From Panopea generosa (lineage: Eukaryota; Mollusca; Bivalvia; Adapedonta; Hiatellidae): DNA of 64,000 bases. Made by a program: the position numbers and the translations under genes. Each line of letters starts with the position of its first letter. Positions within the stretch are counted from its first letter, which is position 1. This document shows positions 47,775 to 62,300 of this stretch, piece after piece. The notes under the pieces were generated by a model that saw only the letters and a program-made list of their open reading frames with translations, ran no database searches and was not told the DNA's origin. Location: contig CM055895.1 of assembly GCA_029582155.1 (NCBI GenBank), forward strand, positions 20,137,004 to 20,201,003, read 5' to 3'.

Positions 47775-48765
47775 CAGGCCTTCTAAAATTCCAAAATGCA
47801 AATCGGTCCAGGTTTTTTACTACCGTAAGAATCGCACTTATTTATAAAAAATCACTTAAATTGCCTAACATTATGCCTTTACATTTATGCATACCCCACC
47901 GACCATGTCAGCAGCATCATATATTTTCTGCGTTTATTTATTAATAAGGAACGATTTCAAGTTTATTTGTGTATTATTTATAACATACTTTACCACAATG
48001 TGTACATTTTAATGACTGACATTATGTTTCCGCGTTACTGAATAATTTTCATTATATTAAAAATGATCGATTGAACCGGAAGTGATGCAAGTTCCGGAAG
48101 CTGCGTGAAATAATCACCTTGGAAACCAATGTAACGGTTCAACCACCAAAATAAATCATTCAGAACCTGTCCCACATCAAAACAAAATCGGTCCGGGTTT
48201 TATCACTTTCATTAATTAATGTCATCAATTTTATAATTAAATTATTTTTTTAAAAAAAATGAAACAAACAAGTAACGCTGCAGGTTTTATCAAATATTTT
48301 AATGACGCAAACAATATTCGGTCCAACCGTCCCAGCTTTGGTTAGCGGTATATCAAAGAAATTATGGACGCAAACACAGTCTTTTGATGAACCAACAGAA
48401 CGCTATGGGTCGCTGATCACACATCAGAGGCGTGCTTCATAGCGATAGACTCTTCCGATAAACTCCCCTAATACCGTTAATAGTTTGGTCGAAATTGACA
48501 TCATTTCGCACAGCAGGTGACAAAAGAAACGGATTATTGGGTCAAATGATATTGCCGCAAGGCGTATTTCACAGGTCAGTATGGCATGATAAGAGCAATT
48601 TATGAGATTTTATACGACCGATAGAAAATATCTGGACCGAGTTTTTATTGAACTTTGAAAATATTTGGACCGATTTTTTTATTAAACTTTGAAACGAAAT
48701 CCGGTTTTGAACTTCAGAAATCGGTCCAAAAACCGAAAAAAAAACCGGCAATTTTAGAAGGCCTG
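47775..48765. mobile_element. 991-bp TIR transposon with 9-bp target duplication
   Basis: The ends are perfect inverted copies, CAGGCCTTCTAAAATT. The flanks carry the direct duplication gtttctatg (47766-47774 and 48766-48774). Inside are several 'cggtcc' phrases in both orientations. CAGG ends suggest a hAT-type element (8-bp duplication), but the nine matching bases fit a MULE as well. No transposase is visible. Confidence 0.88.
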
Positions 48766-49199
48766 GTTTCTATGTAAACCAAATATCACTGTTTAGCCAG
48801 GCAATAATAAAAACGGCCGATATCAAGGGGGATAACTTCTCTCGCTATGCCAGTGGAATGTATGAAATAGTCCCACATGTGTGCTTAGACCCCACCCATT
48901 CCTTAGATTTGGGGTGAGGGACCCTTTTTGAGATTTACAAAATCCTCTGGATCCGGTTATTCAATAATGATTCTCACAACTGGTCTGCAAGAAGATATAA
49001 AATGGAATCAATTTTGTAAGTTTGGTTTTATTGTCACACAAATAGTGTTAATTCACAGGCTAATCTTTCAGAATATATTAACTACAATGTCGCAAAAACT
49101 TCCAACATTTAGTATATAAGAAATTATTGTCTTTTACTCCAAGGTAACAATATTCTGAATAAAATTTTATTGCAATTTATACCCCTGCATTCTATCATT

Positions 49200-50679
49200 T
49201 CAATCTACAAGGGTCAATAACAGTTTATCTACATTTATTATAGAGCAAAATGTTAAGAATTGATATCTTCATTCATATAATATAAAATTGTTAATCAAGT
49301 TTTAATATTATCATCAATAAAATACAACTTTAATACAATTTATTTTTACCAAAATATGGAAATATTAAGTCACCTCTTCATTTTAATACAAGTTATAGCC
49401 AAAGTATTGTTTTTATGGACAATGCATACCATCTTCATTTTTCACTAAACACTTAAGACAATTGATATTTTTTTGTCCATTATGATATCACATTCAACAG
49501 TGTGTTGAAGCTACAGCTGCCTGGATGGCAAGTGCCCTCCATTATAAAGAAAACACACCAATACTTGTTGTAACAACTGTTTATTATACATAATTTAGTT
49601 ATGACAAATCAACTAATAATATCAACCAAAACAACTCAGAATTTTCCCCAACAGAAAGAAGTATATTGAAGAAAAATAGGTATATACAATCCAGTATCCC
49701 CCAACAGAAAGAATTAACCACATGTATATATAAGTTGTGATATTACAGTATATCCTACCTATTAAACAATCTTCACAATGGTTTTTAAGTTACAGCTGGC
49801 ATGCTTTGTGACTTTTAGGACTACAACTGGCAATGGTTTGTGACTATTTTCCAATATTTGTCTACAAAATATTAAAAATTAAGACCCAACAATCTTCAAT
49901 GAAAAAGCGACTATTACAGAAATATTCAGTAAGTGTGCCATTGAATTCTCCAAGCATTCAGTACAAAGAAACAGAGTGATGAATCCTATGCAGATATCCT
50001 TTCATATGCGAGTATGTTACAAAATCAACAAAATGTGACAGAGAGCTTGGCGATTTTAAACTCACTCAATAACGATAAAATCATACTGTAAAGATGTAAA
50101 TCTATTACTCACAATTTTAATTTGCGACAAAAAAATTACAGCAAAATTAAATTGAGCAAACAGAAACTACCTCGTACTTCCGACATGTTTTTATATAAAT
50201 TCATATATATCGTAACAAATGTAATTTAACAAAGATTCAAGAATCAGCAAATCTTAATACTGTAACATATTTAATAATGGTTCCATGATGAGGAAATGAG
50301 CAATTTTTCAATTTTAATTTATTTTTTATTTTGTAAATCATTATTGTCAAGCACTGTTCCAATGAAGAATGTTGATTTATTAAGTTTAGGTACTACTTAT
50401 ATTTTATACCAATAATTGTCTGAATATCTCCTCTTAAATCTGTCTGGTCCCTTTTCTCCTGAACAATACAAAAATGGAGAAAAAATTCACCCATTTATTC
50501 ACAATAAAATATTATAAAGAATAATTATTTTACCCCATAAAAACACAATCTCTACTGTGCAGTACTGTCAATATCACCTGTCAACATGTTCCGTTTTAAT
50601 ATTATACCTGTTCATTAATATTCATGGCATTATGCAAGCCCAAGTTCATTAATGTCAATAAAAGTTTTGTGTATATATT
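49200..50679. other. Intergenic DNA or distal pyrophosphatase 3' UTR
   Basis: No gene or repeat that I can support. Confidence 0.4.
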
Positions 50680-52216
50680 CAGGGCTCAAACTGGGTCTGA
50701 ATTTTAGGGAGAAGTGACTTCTCCTTCATCCAAAAAAAAGGAGAAGTGGAGAAAAAATAGGGAGAAGTGGTAAATTTCGTCACGCGGTTACACGAAAACT
50801 TAGTTTCATTAAAATTAATGCTATGTCATTATGTGTGTTTTTGTTTTATATTGTTTTTATAATGTTTTATATTGTTTTTGATTTATATCAAATGTATTGG
50901 TTGACTGCCTTCTTGTCTTTTATCTGATGTTGTAATTAAGGAACAAGTTTCTGTGTGATATATTCTTAAAGAAAAGGGAGTTTAACTTTCTGAATAAAGA
51001 TACAGCTAAATGAACTTACAATTTACTTTTTCATGGTAGGAGTATTCTCCATGCCACTCATAATTGTTTAATTTTTTTTTTGCAAAGAACATGGAACACT
51101 AGTACCTGATAAAAGCTGAAGATAAATGCTATTTATCTATAACTTTATCTCCGAAAGAGTAATCAAAAAGATATTTCTCTGTTCACATATCATTTTTATT
51201 TTTTACCAAATAAACATTTTTATTAAAATGCAAAACATAATCATAAGTTCATGAAACATACATTAAACACACATTTTTTTAAAATTTCAGATGCTGTGTT
51301 ACATGCTATCCCGACTGCAGTCTACACACTGCTTAAACTAACTGTTTCCTACTTGACCTTTTTAATTCTCATTTATAAATATTTCGTACTTTGTTGTTTC
51401 CAATATTTCAAGGCTTTTTGGAAGTCAAACTTTGTAGTTATAGGTCGGATCACAACTATTTAGAGTAATTAAACCAGCTGATTTAAACAAACAAATTGAG
51501 TAACAAAACAATTTTTTATGTGAACTCTTTACATCCCTCACGGACACCGAATTAACAGTTGTTATAATCGATTCAGTTCAATTTGTTTATTTCGACTCGA
51601 ACATATTTATAGACAACAGTTAGCGGCAACATAATTATCAATACCTCTTTAATCATCGGTAATTTCTAAAAATCAAACGCGCAAATTATTCATTTTAAAC
51701 GTATAATTCAGAATTGAATTACACTCTTTCAATCAACTATGCATCTCGCAAACACAAAGGATGATTACGTCATACGTGGAAAGTTACTTTGTTCATGGAA
51801 AACTTTGATTGACAGTTGAAAAAAAATGATCCGTTTCAATAAGACGCTGGATGTTTTAACTCTATGCAAGGGAAACCTTGATCTTGGTCAGCCAAACGAT
51901 GGCGTTGCCTAGCCACCTATACGATGTTGGCACGGGGTGTAAACATATATGCCGAAAATTGCCTGAGGATATTTGGATCAGAAGTAACCGAATATTGCAA
52001 TTTGCATTCCCACATGTGTGGCGACACTTATGCACGGATTAGAGAATATACCAAATATTGGTTATAGTTGTAATTTGCTCTTCGCTAGCGTCCAGAAAAA
52101 AAGCGATGTTGCTAATTTTAAGGCGACTTAAAACTTCGCCGTGACCAAAAAAAAAAGCGAAGTGACGGAGAAAAAAGCGACTTTGTCGCCCACGTCGCCC
52201 TCTAGTTTGAGCCCTG
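50680..52216. mobile_element. hAT-like non-autonomous transposon
   Basis: It starts CAGGGCTCAAACT and ends AGTTTGAGCCCTG, perfect 13-bp inverted repeats. Subterminal regions hold repeated ggagaagtg (left) and gcgac/gtcgcc (right) motifs. Flanks share tatatt next to each end, though the AT-rich context makes the duplication length uncertain. It is 1.54 kb, without a recognisable transposase. Confidence 0.78.
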
Positions 52217-52329
52217 TATATTTATTAGCTACCATGTATGAGAATAGTATGCAAGGTTTTTTTTATTGTTAAAAAATGATTAATCTCTATTTAATTTAAA
52301 CTTATTTATTTTACTTTGATTGTGAAACA

Positions 52330-52495
52330 AATTCTTACAACTTAAACAAATCATGCTGGGTAGAACCAGTCTAAGCTTATGGTGAAAAAGTGTCTTGCCC
52401 AAGGACACCACACATAGCCGTGGCGGAGAGTCGAACACATGACCCTCAATCGTGGGTTCAGTGCTCTACCACTAGATAGAAGCTCTATTTATTTT
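52330..52495 (-). mobile_element. tRNA-derived SINE, family A copy
   Basis: In reverse it shows the head agtggtagagcactgaaccc, B-box-like tgttcgactc, then gtggtgtccttgggcaagac and gactggttctacccag. Confidence 0.85.
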
Positions 52496-53332
52496 AATGT
52501 CGTTATCAATTTCTGTTTTCTTAAACGTAATACTAAAAATACAAGTGTCAAATTGTTGGTATAGTAATAATGCGTATTTATTTTCCTGATCTCATACCCG
52601 ATTTATAAACATTTTCTTATAACCTTCTGACAAAAGAAAATTTGGTTTTTCAATTATATAGTCAGTTGTTTGTCTGTATATCAAGAGCACTGAATCTCCA
52701 ATTTAGTGATCCTGTGTTGTTACAAAGCGCTAGTGAATTGGGAAGCCTGGCACAGTGTCCAATTATGCACATTTTATCTTAAGTATAATAAAGCAAATAC
52801 AAGATTTTGAAGAGTTTTAAGCACATAAAACTAAATTTAGTCAAAAAGATATATAGATGAACTCCAAGTCAACACGTTAAATATTAACTATAAATAGACA
52901 ATCAAAGTCATGCTTATTCTATAATCTAGCATATACAAACATTAATTATTTTTTCAATATTCTGTGACCTATAATCATTTGCTTATTATAATGCTTGGTT
53001 TTTAAAATAGAAATGGATTACACATACAAATTGACAAAAGTAAACATGTAAAGTTGTAAATATCTCAGTAATAAATAACTAAAAGCTGGTAATAATATGT
53101 CAGATTGTTCAGGCCATGTTTCAGTATACAAAACAATCCAATTTAGAATGTATATAATATATCATTAAAAAAGATTTATATTTTTCTTAACAAGAACAAT
53201 ATAGTTTATATTAATGGTACATGTAAGTTAACACTTGGAATAAGTATGTTTTCCTTGTAAAAATAATCACTGGTTGGGCATGTCATTAATGGAGGACTTG
53301 TAACTTGATCATGAGGAGTGGATCGTTGTCTC

Positions 53333-53370
53333 TTACAGTGCTGAAGGCGGAATGTAGTGCCACTGGTCAA
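53333..53370 (-). CDS. PPA1: Pyrophosphatase terminal coding exon P6
   Basis: This exon follows tgtattttcag. Joined to P5 it reads [12 protein letters not shown] then TAA. The DVDQWHYI ending matches the family's C-terminal D.DKWF (human DVDKWFHHQKN). The open frame runs into the intron upstream, but the acceptor and phase set the boundary. Confidence 0.88.
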
Positions 53371-56300
53371 CTGAAAATACAGGACAAACTTTTAGGTTAA
53401 ATAAAGAAAGTAGTGCTAATGGGAAGTGACGATAATATGCCAATATAATCCCTTTAAGCATAACATTACTGTAAAATCCAGACCAGACATGAATACCACT
53501 TTTCATATACTCATATAAGGTATTTTTCATGTTTTTTCCATCAAGTGTGACCTTGACATGAGATCTGTGCATTAAGCAAAGATTTACAGACTGAACAAGA
53601 CTTCATTATACAGATGAACAGATGGACAGACATCGTGAAACCAGAAGTATACATCCCCAACAACTTTGTTGTTGCAGGGGGTATGATTACTCATTTGTCT
53701 AAAAGAAAAAATCCAATTGCAAAAAATAGCTTTGTTTAAAAATGCAAAATGGCCTTATTTGATTTGTTTTTTTATTTTCTGTGCTGTAAATATTAATACA
53801 GGATCAACTTGACTTCTACAATATTTGCATAAATGTTGAAGTACATACCATCGTCTGGAAGATTCTCTGGACCTCCTCCCTCTGACGACTGAAATTGAAA
53901 ATCAAGCTTTTTTTTTAACTAATATCTTTAATAGGGAAGTCACACTAGTATGATGTGACAAATTGGCAGATATGATGGGAACAGGAGCTGGATTGAATAG
54001 TTAACCTCACTTTCATACTGTTGGGATATACATCAGATAAGCAAACATAACCAAACAAAAGGGGAAATACTTATGTCATTTTTTCAAGAAACAAGATAAG
54101 AGTTATCATTCTTTTCTCCTCACTTTCACACATTGCCCTCTATCCATGTTGACGTGACATTGGATGCTCTTCAAGACAAATGTACACACCGACACACAGA
54201 CAAACAGCAGTTAAATGCTTGAATTTCTGAATTTTCAGGCTCTATCCTTTTATCATAGGTAATAAAGTGTATAAAAATATGTGATTGGTACCGAAACTAG
54301 TCCTACTCCACATTTCAATGTTTATTTATAAATTACATTTCAGTATTTATCATATTTACCTGTTGTTCAATATCTTTGATTTTCAATGCATCTGTTTTGT
54401 ATGGACTGCCTGCTACAGATGTATTTTCACTGAAAATACAATGAATGGTGAATAAAACAACAGTTGGTACTTGTGACTATTCTAAAACAAAAACAATTTT
54501 ATAATTGTATCTCTACAGAATTTCCTTCTGAATACATTTATTCTGCAATTACTTAACATTTGTGGCAAACAACATTTTGTCGGATAATTTTTGATAATTA
54601 AAAAAAGGACTTAAGGTCCTGAGAGTTGTCAATTGGTTTGATTGTTTGGAAGTTTAGTGTCATTTTGATGCCAACAGACAATCAGTAAACTAACCACTCT
54701 TTCCTGATATTTCCCACTTGAATCAGCGATAAGAGATGAATGGCAATGAAATGCAATAATACAAATTACCTCCCTTACATGATGGTACATACATTTTTTC
54801 ATTTAGTATTTGTGTATTTCCAAACGGATCATAATTTTATATAAAAAAAAAATTGTCAGTTAAATGTTTTTTACCACGGGGCCGCAGAATAACTAAAAAC
54901 CTTTAAACCGGTTTTCTTCCCCGGATTTCCTATCATCTGGGTATTTCTGTTTTTTAAGTCTGAATAAGCAATGAACGGAAAAATGCTTCAATTTATATTT
55001 TTAAGTGGTGATTTCATCCTAGCTTTGTTGAAATAAAATGCTGGTATAACCCTTTGTGATTTCATTGTTTTGTTACAATGATTGAAAGAATTGGGTTTTA
55101 CAGCGTACCAACACATTATAGGTTATTCAACGCCAACAGGAAGGAAGGTTCCAGGTTCACTCTACATGTACAAAAACAACAAATTAACATACATAAAAAA
55201 ACATCAACAAATGAATATGCAGAATGAACCTAGAACCTTGATACCTGCAGAGTTTCAGCAAATTCTATCGAATTACTCAATATGTCGCTTCTTATGACAT
55301 GCATCAGCCAACGATCCTATTCTTGCTATCACTCATGGCTCCCTGGAACCACACAAGGGTTGATAATTTAACAACAATAGTGAATATGCCGAAAAACGAT
55401 AAAATGAACATGACACCCATTCGGAGGATTCCTACCCCTCTGCAAAGATCGACAGTGATTCTATTCTTAGCCAGAACCACATGGGCTGTTTACAAAATGC
55501 CCTAAATATTACACTGTGATCTCATTTTAGTTGTCTGAAAATCCGTCCTGCAGATCTTTTAATAGTTAACTGTGACACAGACATGCGTTATGATCAAAAT
55601 AACAGATAATCCAAAAGTTTACTATGCATTTTTAAATCAAATGAACCTTTTTATAATATTCCTTTACATTTCTGAATCGAATATTAATTCAAAAACATGG
55701 TATGGACCACAGGTCTAAGTTTCAAGCAGAAAGGCGACTGCTGCAGACTATTTTAACATTTAGTTGCATGCCGTCGCTAATTATATGGATAACCTTACAT
55801 TTCAGCCTATGCCACTCTGCATCAAATAGTATCTTGCACAGACATTAAATATAAAGGCCTGAATGGCCCGAGGAAAGGCTCACTCGTTCACAGTTTTGCC
55901 CATCATGCCGTCTTCCTTTAATTTCTTACCCAACTATAACATATGGATTTATCAATGAGCTCATACAGATCTAAAGACAAATAAAAGAAATTTTATTATA
56001 ATAATGAAAATATTTTTTTAATTCAAATTTTCTAATTTTTTTACTTGGTGACGACATAACTGTATAAAGTTTTGCTTCTTATTTTTATTGTATGCCTTTT
56101 TGATATCATGAATTAAACCATTCACGAATATCTATCAAACACATTATCATACTTGTTATGTTAGTAGTTGCAACTGGAGTCTTCCATTTAATGTAGCTAC
56201 AAGCATAAAATCATTAAAAACAAAAAATTTGAAAGATAGATGCAATTAGTTTTATAATAAACTGAACAACCTGTGATCATACATGTGATGGATTTGCTGA

Positions 56301-59300
56301 ATCTGGGATATCAGATCAGCAGATTAAGTATTAAAAAACAGTCAGTAGATTTTTGTGGTCAATGTACAAATGACAATAAAATAACTAAAATAACTTATTT
56401 CTATTTGTATTCATGTTTTATTCTGTAATTTAAATGGCATTCTATAATATAATAGTCTTCATGTCTAGATTTACCCTGGCATCCTATTTGGTTACTTCTT
56501 AGCAGGGAGCTTAACTGAATCATATGATTTGATTTTAGGAAACAAGAGACGTGGAAATTCTCCGAAAACCATGTTTTTCAAACATTTTAGCTATCCTATA
56601 ACTATAACTCTATTTCATTGCAGAATTTTATGTACATTGAAGCAGAAAATAAAAAAGCATACAATTCAAATTTTGTTTTTTTATTTGTAAAACATTGATG
56701 CAATAGTTTTTTTAAAAAAAGCATGAAATAAAGGTTTTCTCTTGTTTCTGTGCTATTCACTGGTTGTTTGGCTAAAATATTACTTCCGTAATTCACATTA
56801 TGAAAGATGTAATGTGATTATACTTGGAAACAAACATGCATATTCATAAAATAATACATCAATCTTTTCACATTTTGCATTGAGGCTTAAGTTGTGGTAT
56901 TGTTTCCAGTGCCCAAGGATAGGAGGTAAGTCACACATGCTCAACTGGTAGCAACAATGTCTTAAACACAATGTTTGATTCTACAAATATATTACAAAAT
57001 GCATCAAATATAATGAGAAATTCAGCTGTGTTGTAAAAAAATTAAATAGACCTGTACATTTCTCTAATAAATCATTTGTATTTATTATAATATTTTTTAC
57101 CTCATGGCAATCAACTGAGCAAGGGCACGGCAAACCATTTTCAAAATAAAAATAATCATGTTAATGGAGTTTCATTTTAATATATATCAATACATCAATC
57201 CAAACTTTTTTTGTATCTTCATCAAAGTAACAAAAGAAAATGGTTATCTTTACTTTACCGCTAGAAAAAAAGTTTGGTTGTGGAAACAATCAGTTTTAGC
57301 ATTTTTGACTAATTAAAGGGCCATAACTCTAAAGATAATGGTCAAAATTCGCTGGTTATCAAACTTGGCTCAGATTTTATAGAGATACACACTTTGTGAA
57401 AGTGGGCTTCAGTTCAGATAAAGAATACTCTAGTTATTGAGCGGAAACGTAAAATTTTAGCATTTTTTACTAAATAAAGGGCCATAACTCTAAAGATAGT
57501 AGTCTGAATTGGCTGGTTATTGAACTTGGCCTAGATTTTATAAAGATACACATTTTGTGTAAGTTTTCTTCAGTTCTGATAAAGATAATCTAGTTATTGA
57601 GCGGAAACGAGCAATTTTAGCATTTTTGACTAATTAAAGGGCCATAACTCTAAAGATGATGGTCTGTATTGGCTGGTTATCAAACCTGGCCTAGATTTTA
57701 TAGAGATGCACACTTTGTGTAAGTTTGCTTCAGTTTGATAAAGAATAATCTAGTAATTTTGCGGAAACGGTAAATTTTAGTATTTTGGCTAATTAAAGGG
57801 CCATAACTCTAAAGATAATAGTCTAAATTGGCTGGTTATTGAACTTGGCCGTGATTTTATAGAGATTCACACATTGTGTAAGTTTGCTTTAGTTCTGATA
57901 AAGAATACTCTAGTTATTGAGCGGAAACGGACAATTTCAGCATTTATGACTAAAGGGCGGTAACTCTGAAAATAATAATCCATATTGGCTGGTTATTGAA
58001 CTTGGCCTAGATTTTATAGAGTTACTCACTTTGTGTAAGTTTGGTTCAGTTCTGATAAAAAATACTCTAATTATTGAACAGAAACGAAAAGCTTGACGCC
58101 GCCCACCCGCCGACTTCGCCAATCTAATAACCAGGTTTTCAACTTTGAAAAATCTGGTTATAACTGATATTATGAAACATAACAGTCAATACCTTATCCC
58201 ATCCACTTTTATCACCATATAGCGGGTGTAAATATGATTAATTTTTACACTTTTAGAGAAAAACCTTTACATACATTCTGTTCCAATTATTGTAAATGTA
58301 TGAAATATATATAAAAACTTAGAGCTGCCAGTATACATAAATCGATCTATCTTGAATTCTTTTACAGAAATAATTTGGTATGTTCAAAATCCCGCCACAT
58401 TAATCAAGGGGAGATAACTATGTTAGTTAATTCCTTAAAGGAAAAGAGAACCAGACTATTTCCTGAAGTCTCTATTTTTAAATATTTAGGGAACCCGCTA
58501 TTTTTAGATCAAGTGATAATCTGACAATTGTTTTGTTAATTGATTGTTTATTTGGACAAGGGACACAGTAGTGGATAGATGGAAACAAACAAACAACATA
58601 GTATAACACAGGTTGTCTCCCTTTTACTGTTGAGATGACCCCCATATATGTTTTTATTTATTTTATTTTTTTGAATGGGGTTTAATGCCATTTTCAACAC
58701 ATTTCAGGTTATATATGGCATATCCAGTTTAACTGGTGGAGGAAGACCTCAGACTGAGTCATACCACCATCCTTTCACAAGTAACTGGCAACTTTCTCAA
58801 ATAAAGTTTCTGGAGCCAACCTACGACCTTAGCGGTGAGAAGTGATCTTGAGATGGCGCCTTAGACCACTCGGCCAAGGAGGAGGACCCCCATACATGTA
58901 TGTGTTTAAATCAAACAGGTGGTGTTAAAAAATCTAATATTTTGTATGTTTTTCACTGTTATAGATAATACTTTAAATGTGGCAGGCATACTCTAGATAT
59001 TCTGATTTTATAGCATATGTATGAAGAAAAAAAAACACATTAGTATAATAGTGTTAGCGTCAATAAAAATGACTGACTCTATGTTTGAGAGAACAAAAAA
59101 TGCAATAAAATTTGGATCTCTATGTCCTCTGCTATGACAGTAACATTTTGTAACTTTTGGAACTATTATTTAAGTTGGAGGGAACAAAATTATGGTCAAC
59201 AGAATAACAAAGGTTATAGAACAAAATGGTACTTTGGGCTGCAGGATCCCTATAGAAGGCATTCGCTACGCTCTCCTTCCAAAATTAAAGAATCAAAAAA

Positions 59301-62300
59301 CTTCTGTACAATATCAGTATATTTTTTGTACATATAGAAAAGTTACTTTCAACAGACAAATACTTAAAACATCACATAAAAACTACTTTCTCTTGAGTAG
59401 TTTGAAACGATTAGGGAGCAGTTAGGTGGTGCATATGAAATGAGCTCCATTTTCAGTATCCTATAGTCGCCCTAGAGACTAAAAAATCAGTACAACAATA
59501 CTAAAGCAAATTGATCTATAATTTATATAACCCATAGTATATTTTTGCCATCAACATATAACTGCACAAAAAAAAAAAAAATTCCCAGTAATACTGAAAG
59601 GTATCTAACAAACACATACCAGCACACTTCTGTTCGAGTACACTCGTCTGCTCCTACTAATTTCTGCCACTGTTCATGCGTTTCTTTTAAGACTCTCAGC
59701 GCAAATTCCTATTTCAATACAAAATACAAGTACATTACAATTGCCTTAAATATTTCTTTTAACTGATAACACTTTTTGACTTCTCCGATCCATATTGGTG
59801 AGGGTACATTAGTGGGAAGCATTTGTTTGTGGGAAACTGGTATGCAAAACAGAAATAATCTTTGAAAATCAAGGCGAGACTTCGTCTCATGGAGAACAAC
59901 ACACCAAGTATTGTGCAATTTTTGAGGGCATATACATTTCTGCTGTGGAAAAAACAACTTTAGTACTAACATTGCTATGGTGGAAAAAAAATTTTAATAT
60001 AAAATTCTAGCAAACATTAAAACCAACAAGACCTGCAGTATAAATCAAAGGCCTGACAGCCTGAGGGAAGGCTCACTCCTTCAGAGTTTTGCCCATCAAA
60101 TCATCTTTCTTTAATTTCTTGTAAGAATATGATTTAACAATGAGCTCATTAACAACTAGCATCATAATATACTTTTCTTCATTGACCCTGTTTGGAAATA
60201 ATCAAAATGTAGAATTCACACTTGCAACGCCATTTTGAAAATAACATTGACAGGTTTATTACTTTTCGCAAACTTTAGGTACCAGACTCATCCAACTAGG
60301 TCTCTGAAAAAGCTATGACTGCAAATCTAAATTTGGATGTTAAAAGATTTAAACATGCAATGAAATGAAGATGGAATGAAAAATGAAGGTGCTATCAAGT
60401 CTTAAAAGAAAAAGGTTAATGGACAAACGACAGCCGGCTGACAATTTACCAAAAAATCTAATATTTTGTATGTTTTTCAAAACTGTGGTACTAAAAGTTT
60501 TGATTTTATAGCACATGAATAAAAAACAAAAAAAAAACAAATTCATTTAATAACGTAAACGTTAATAAAAAATGACCGATTTCAGGAACGGCACAAACAT
60601 TGGCCTTTACGCGAGTTCAAATAGATATTTTGAATAAACAAAGCAAGTATACTAATTTTTTAAAGTATTCCAGCCTTTCTTTTTATAATATAAATAATTC
60701 TGAACCAAATGTCAATCTTGAATCGTGGTACTAAGACCACAATTTCAATTTTTACTTGCATTTGATAAAACAATATTGGCGGCCATATTACTAAGCACTG
60801 AGGACATTGAAGGGGATAATTTTTACCATTGCTATACTAATGCGCAGTAGGCGTCTGCATTTCATGTCATTTTAGTGGAAATTGTATACTTTGATAACCA
60901 CATATTTGAAGCTCTCTGTTTGATAGAACAAAAATCGCAATACAAATTTCCTCTGCTATGGCAATTGCATTTTGAAACTTTTGAAACTATTTTATCGGTC
61001 GGAGGTAATGAAATTGCCATCAACAGTATAACAAAGGCCACAGAACAAAAATGTAAATGGGTCACCATGACTATAGAAGGCATCGCTATGCTCGCTTTAC
61101 AATGAAACTGATAATACCAATCACTTACTCTGTTTTTAGCTTCTCCATCGAATGCAAACTTGTTTGATGGTTTTCCATCTGGAATTTTATAAACTGTAAA
61201 CCATTCCCTAGTGGCCTGAAGTATACAAAATAACAATATCTTATTTTAAGGAACATCAGGCAGGACTGAAATCGTATTTTACTGTGGTCCCCAATCAATT
61301 CAATCTTTATATCTATGCACATGTAATATGAAAATATTTATCTCAAAGTATTACTTTCTATGCACATGTAATAATATGAAGAAACTCACCCTCATATTTT
61401 CTTGTTTGTATTACATTTTTTTGTTATGTACATGTATATCATTCACATATTTATTTTACTTTACAATTGTGAGGATTATCTTAAGACAGACGGAAAGAAA
61501 TACATTTTTTATTAAATTTACAAAAATGAAGTGTTTCTGAACCTTTAAATCAAAAGTATAACTTGTTATCTCCACTATCTAATTTAGACGAGAAACATAT
61601 ATATTGTTTTTAACCAAAGAGACATACATGTAACTATCTTTAAAGTCATCTGGCCGGAAAGCTGCATTTATACATCAAGAGCTGAAGCATAGACTGGATT
61701 TCTATTTTAAAATATTCATAAATCACTGGATGGGAACCCAGTGATGATACGCACAACTAGACTTCATACTACAAAGTTTTATCACAATGAGCATTTAAGG
61801 AGGCCTAGTGCGAAAAACATATATGACAGACAGGACTGATTTGGCACAAATAATGTCCTTAGAAAAAGCGAGACATTTTTTTTTAATGATGCATTCAAAA
61901 TGGAATACTTCCGGCACATTTTCTACCACAAATTCATATTTGTAACACCTGTGAAGTATATTGAACAGAACAGCTAATCCAGCACATGACATTTCATGTA
62001 CCCAACATTTTTTGTATTTTCTCAAAAAGTATCGAACCAATTGCCTTGAAATTTGGACTTGAATAAGAACAATACTCTGTCAAATCAATACATTCTTGTC
62101 TGTTTGTTGCATATACAATTTTTTTTATAACACATCAATATTTTGACGAAGATATTAAAATACAAAAGTTGAAGGTTAGCTGTTCCGTTCATTATATAAT
62201 TTGGTACACTTCAAGTTTGTGCCTGCTGTGAAGCATATCTAATTTAGTACAAATCGGTATACAACAGTTTATACTTATATATTTTAGCCTGACTCAGATG

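Larger units (their letters stand above)
49000..53332 (-). other. Pyrophosphatase 3' UTR/downstream DNA
   Basis: No coding sequence is supported below the pyrophosphatase stop. TTTATT (minus-strand AATAAA) occurs repeatedly in this AT-rich DNA, so the mRNA end cannot be placed. The stretch holds a TIR element (50680-52216) and a tRNA-derived SINE (52330-52495). Confidence 0.35.

Noticed and set aside
55082-55505. Two adjacent plus-strand open frames inside the pyrophosphatase intron
   Set aside because: No domain recognised on either strand; not enough to call a gene or transposon relic.
60862-61236. 124-codon minus-strand open frame treated as one gene
   Set aside because: Only 61129-61215 is coding (pyrophosphatase exon P2); the rest is intron and a dispersed repeat.
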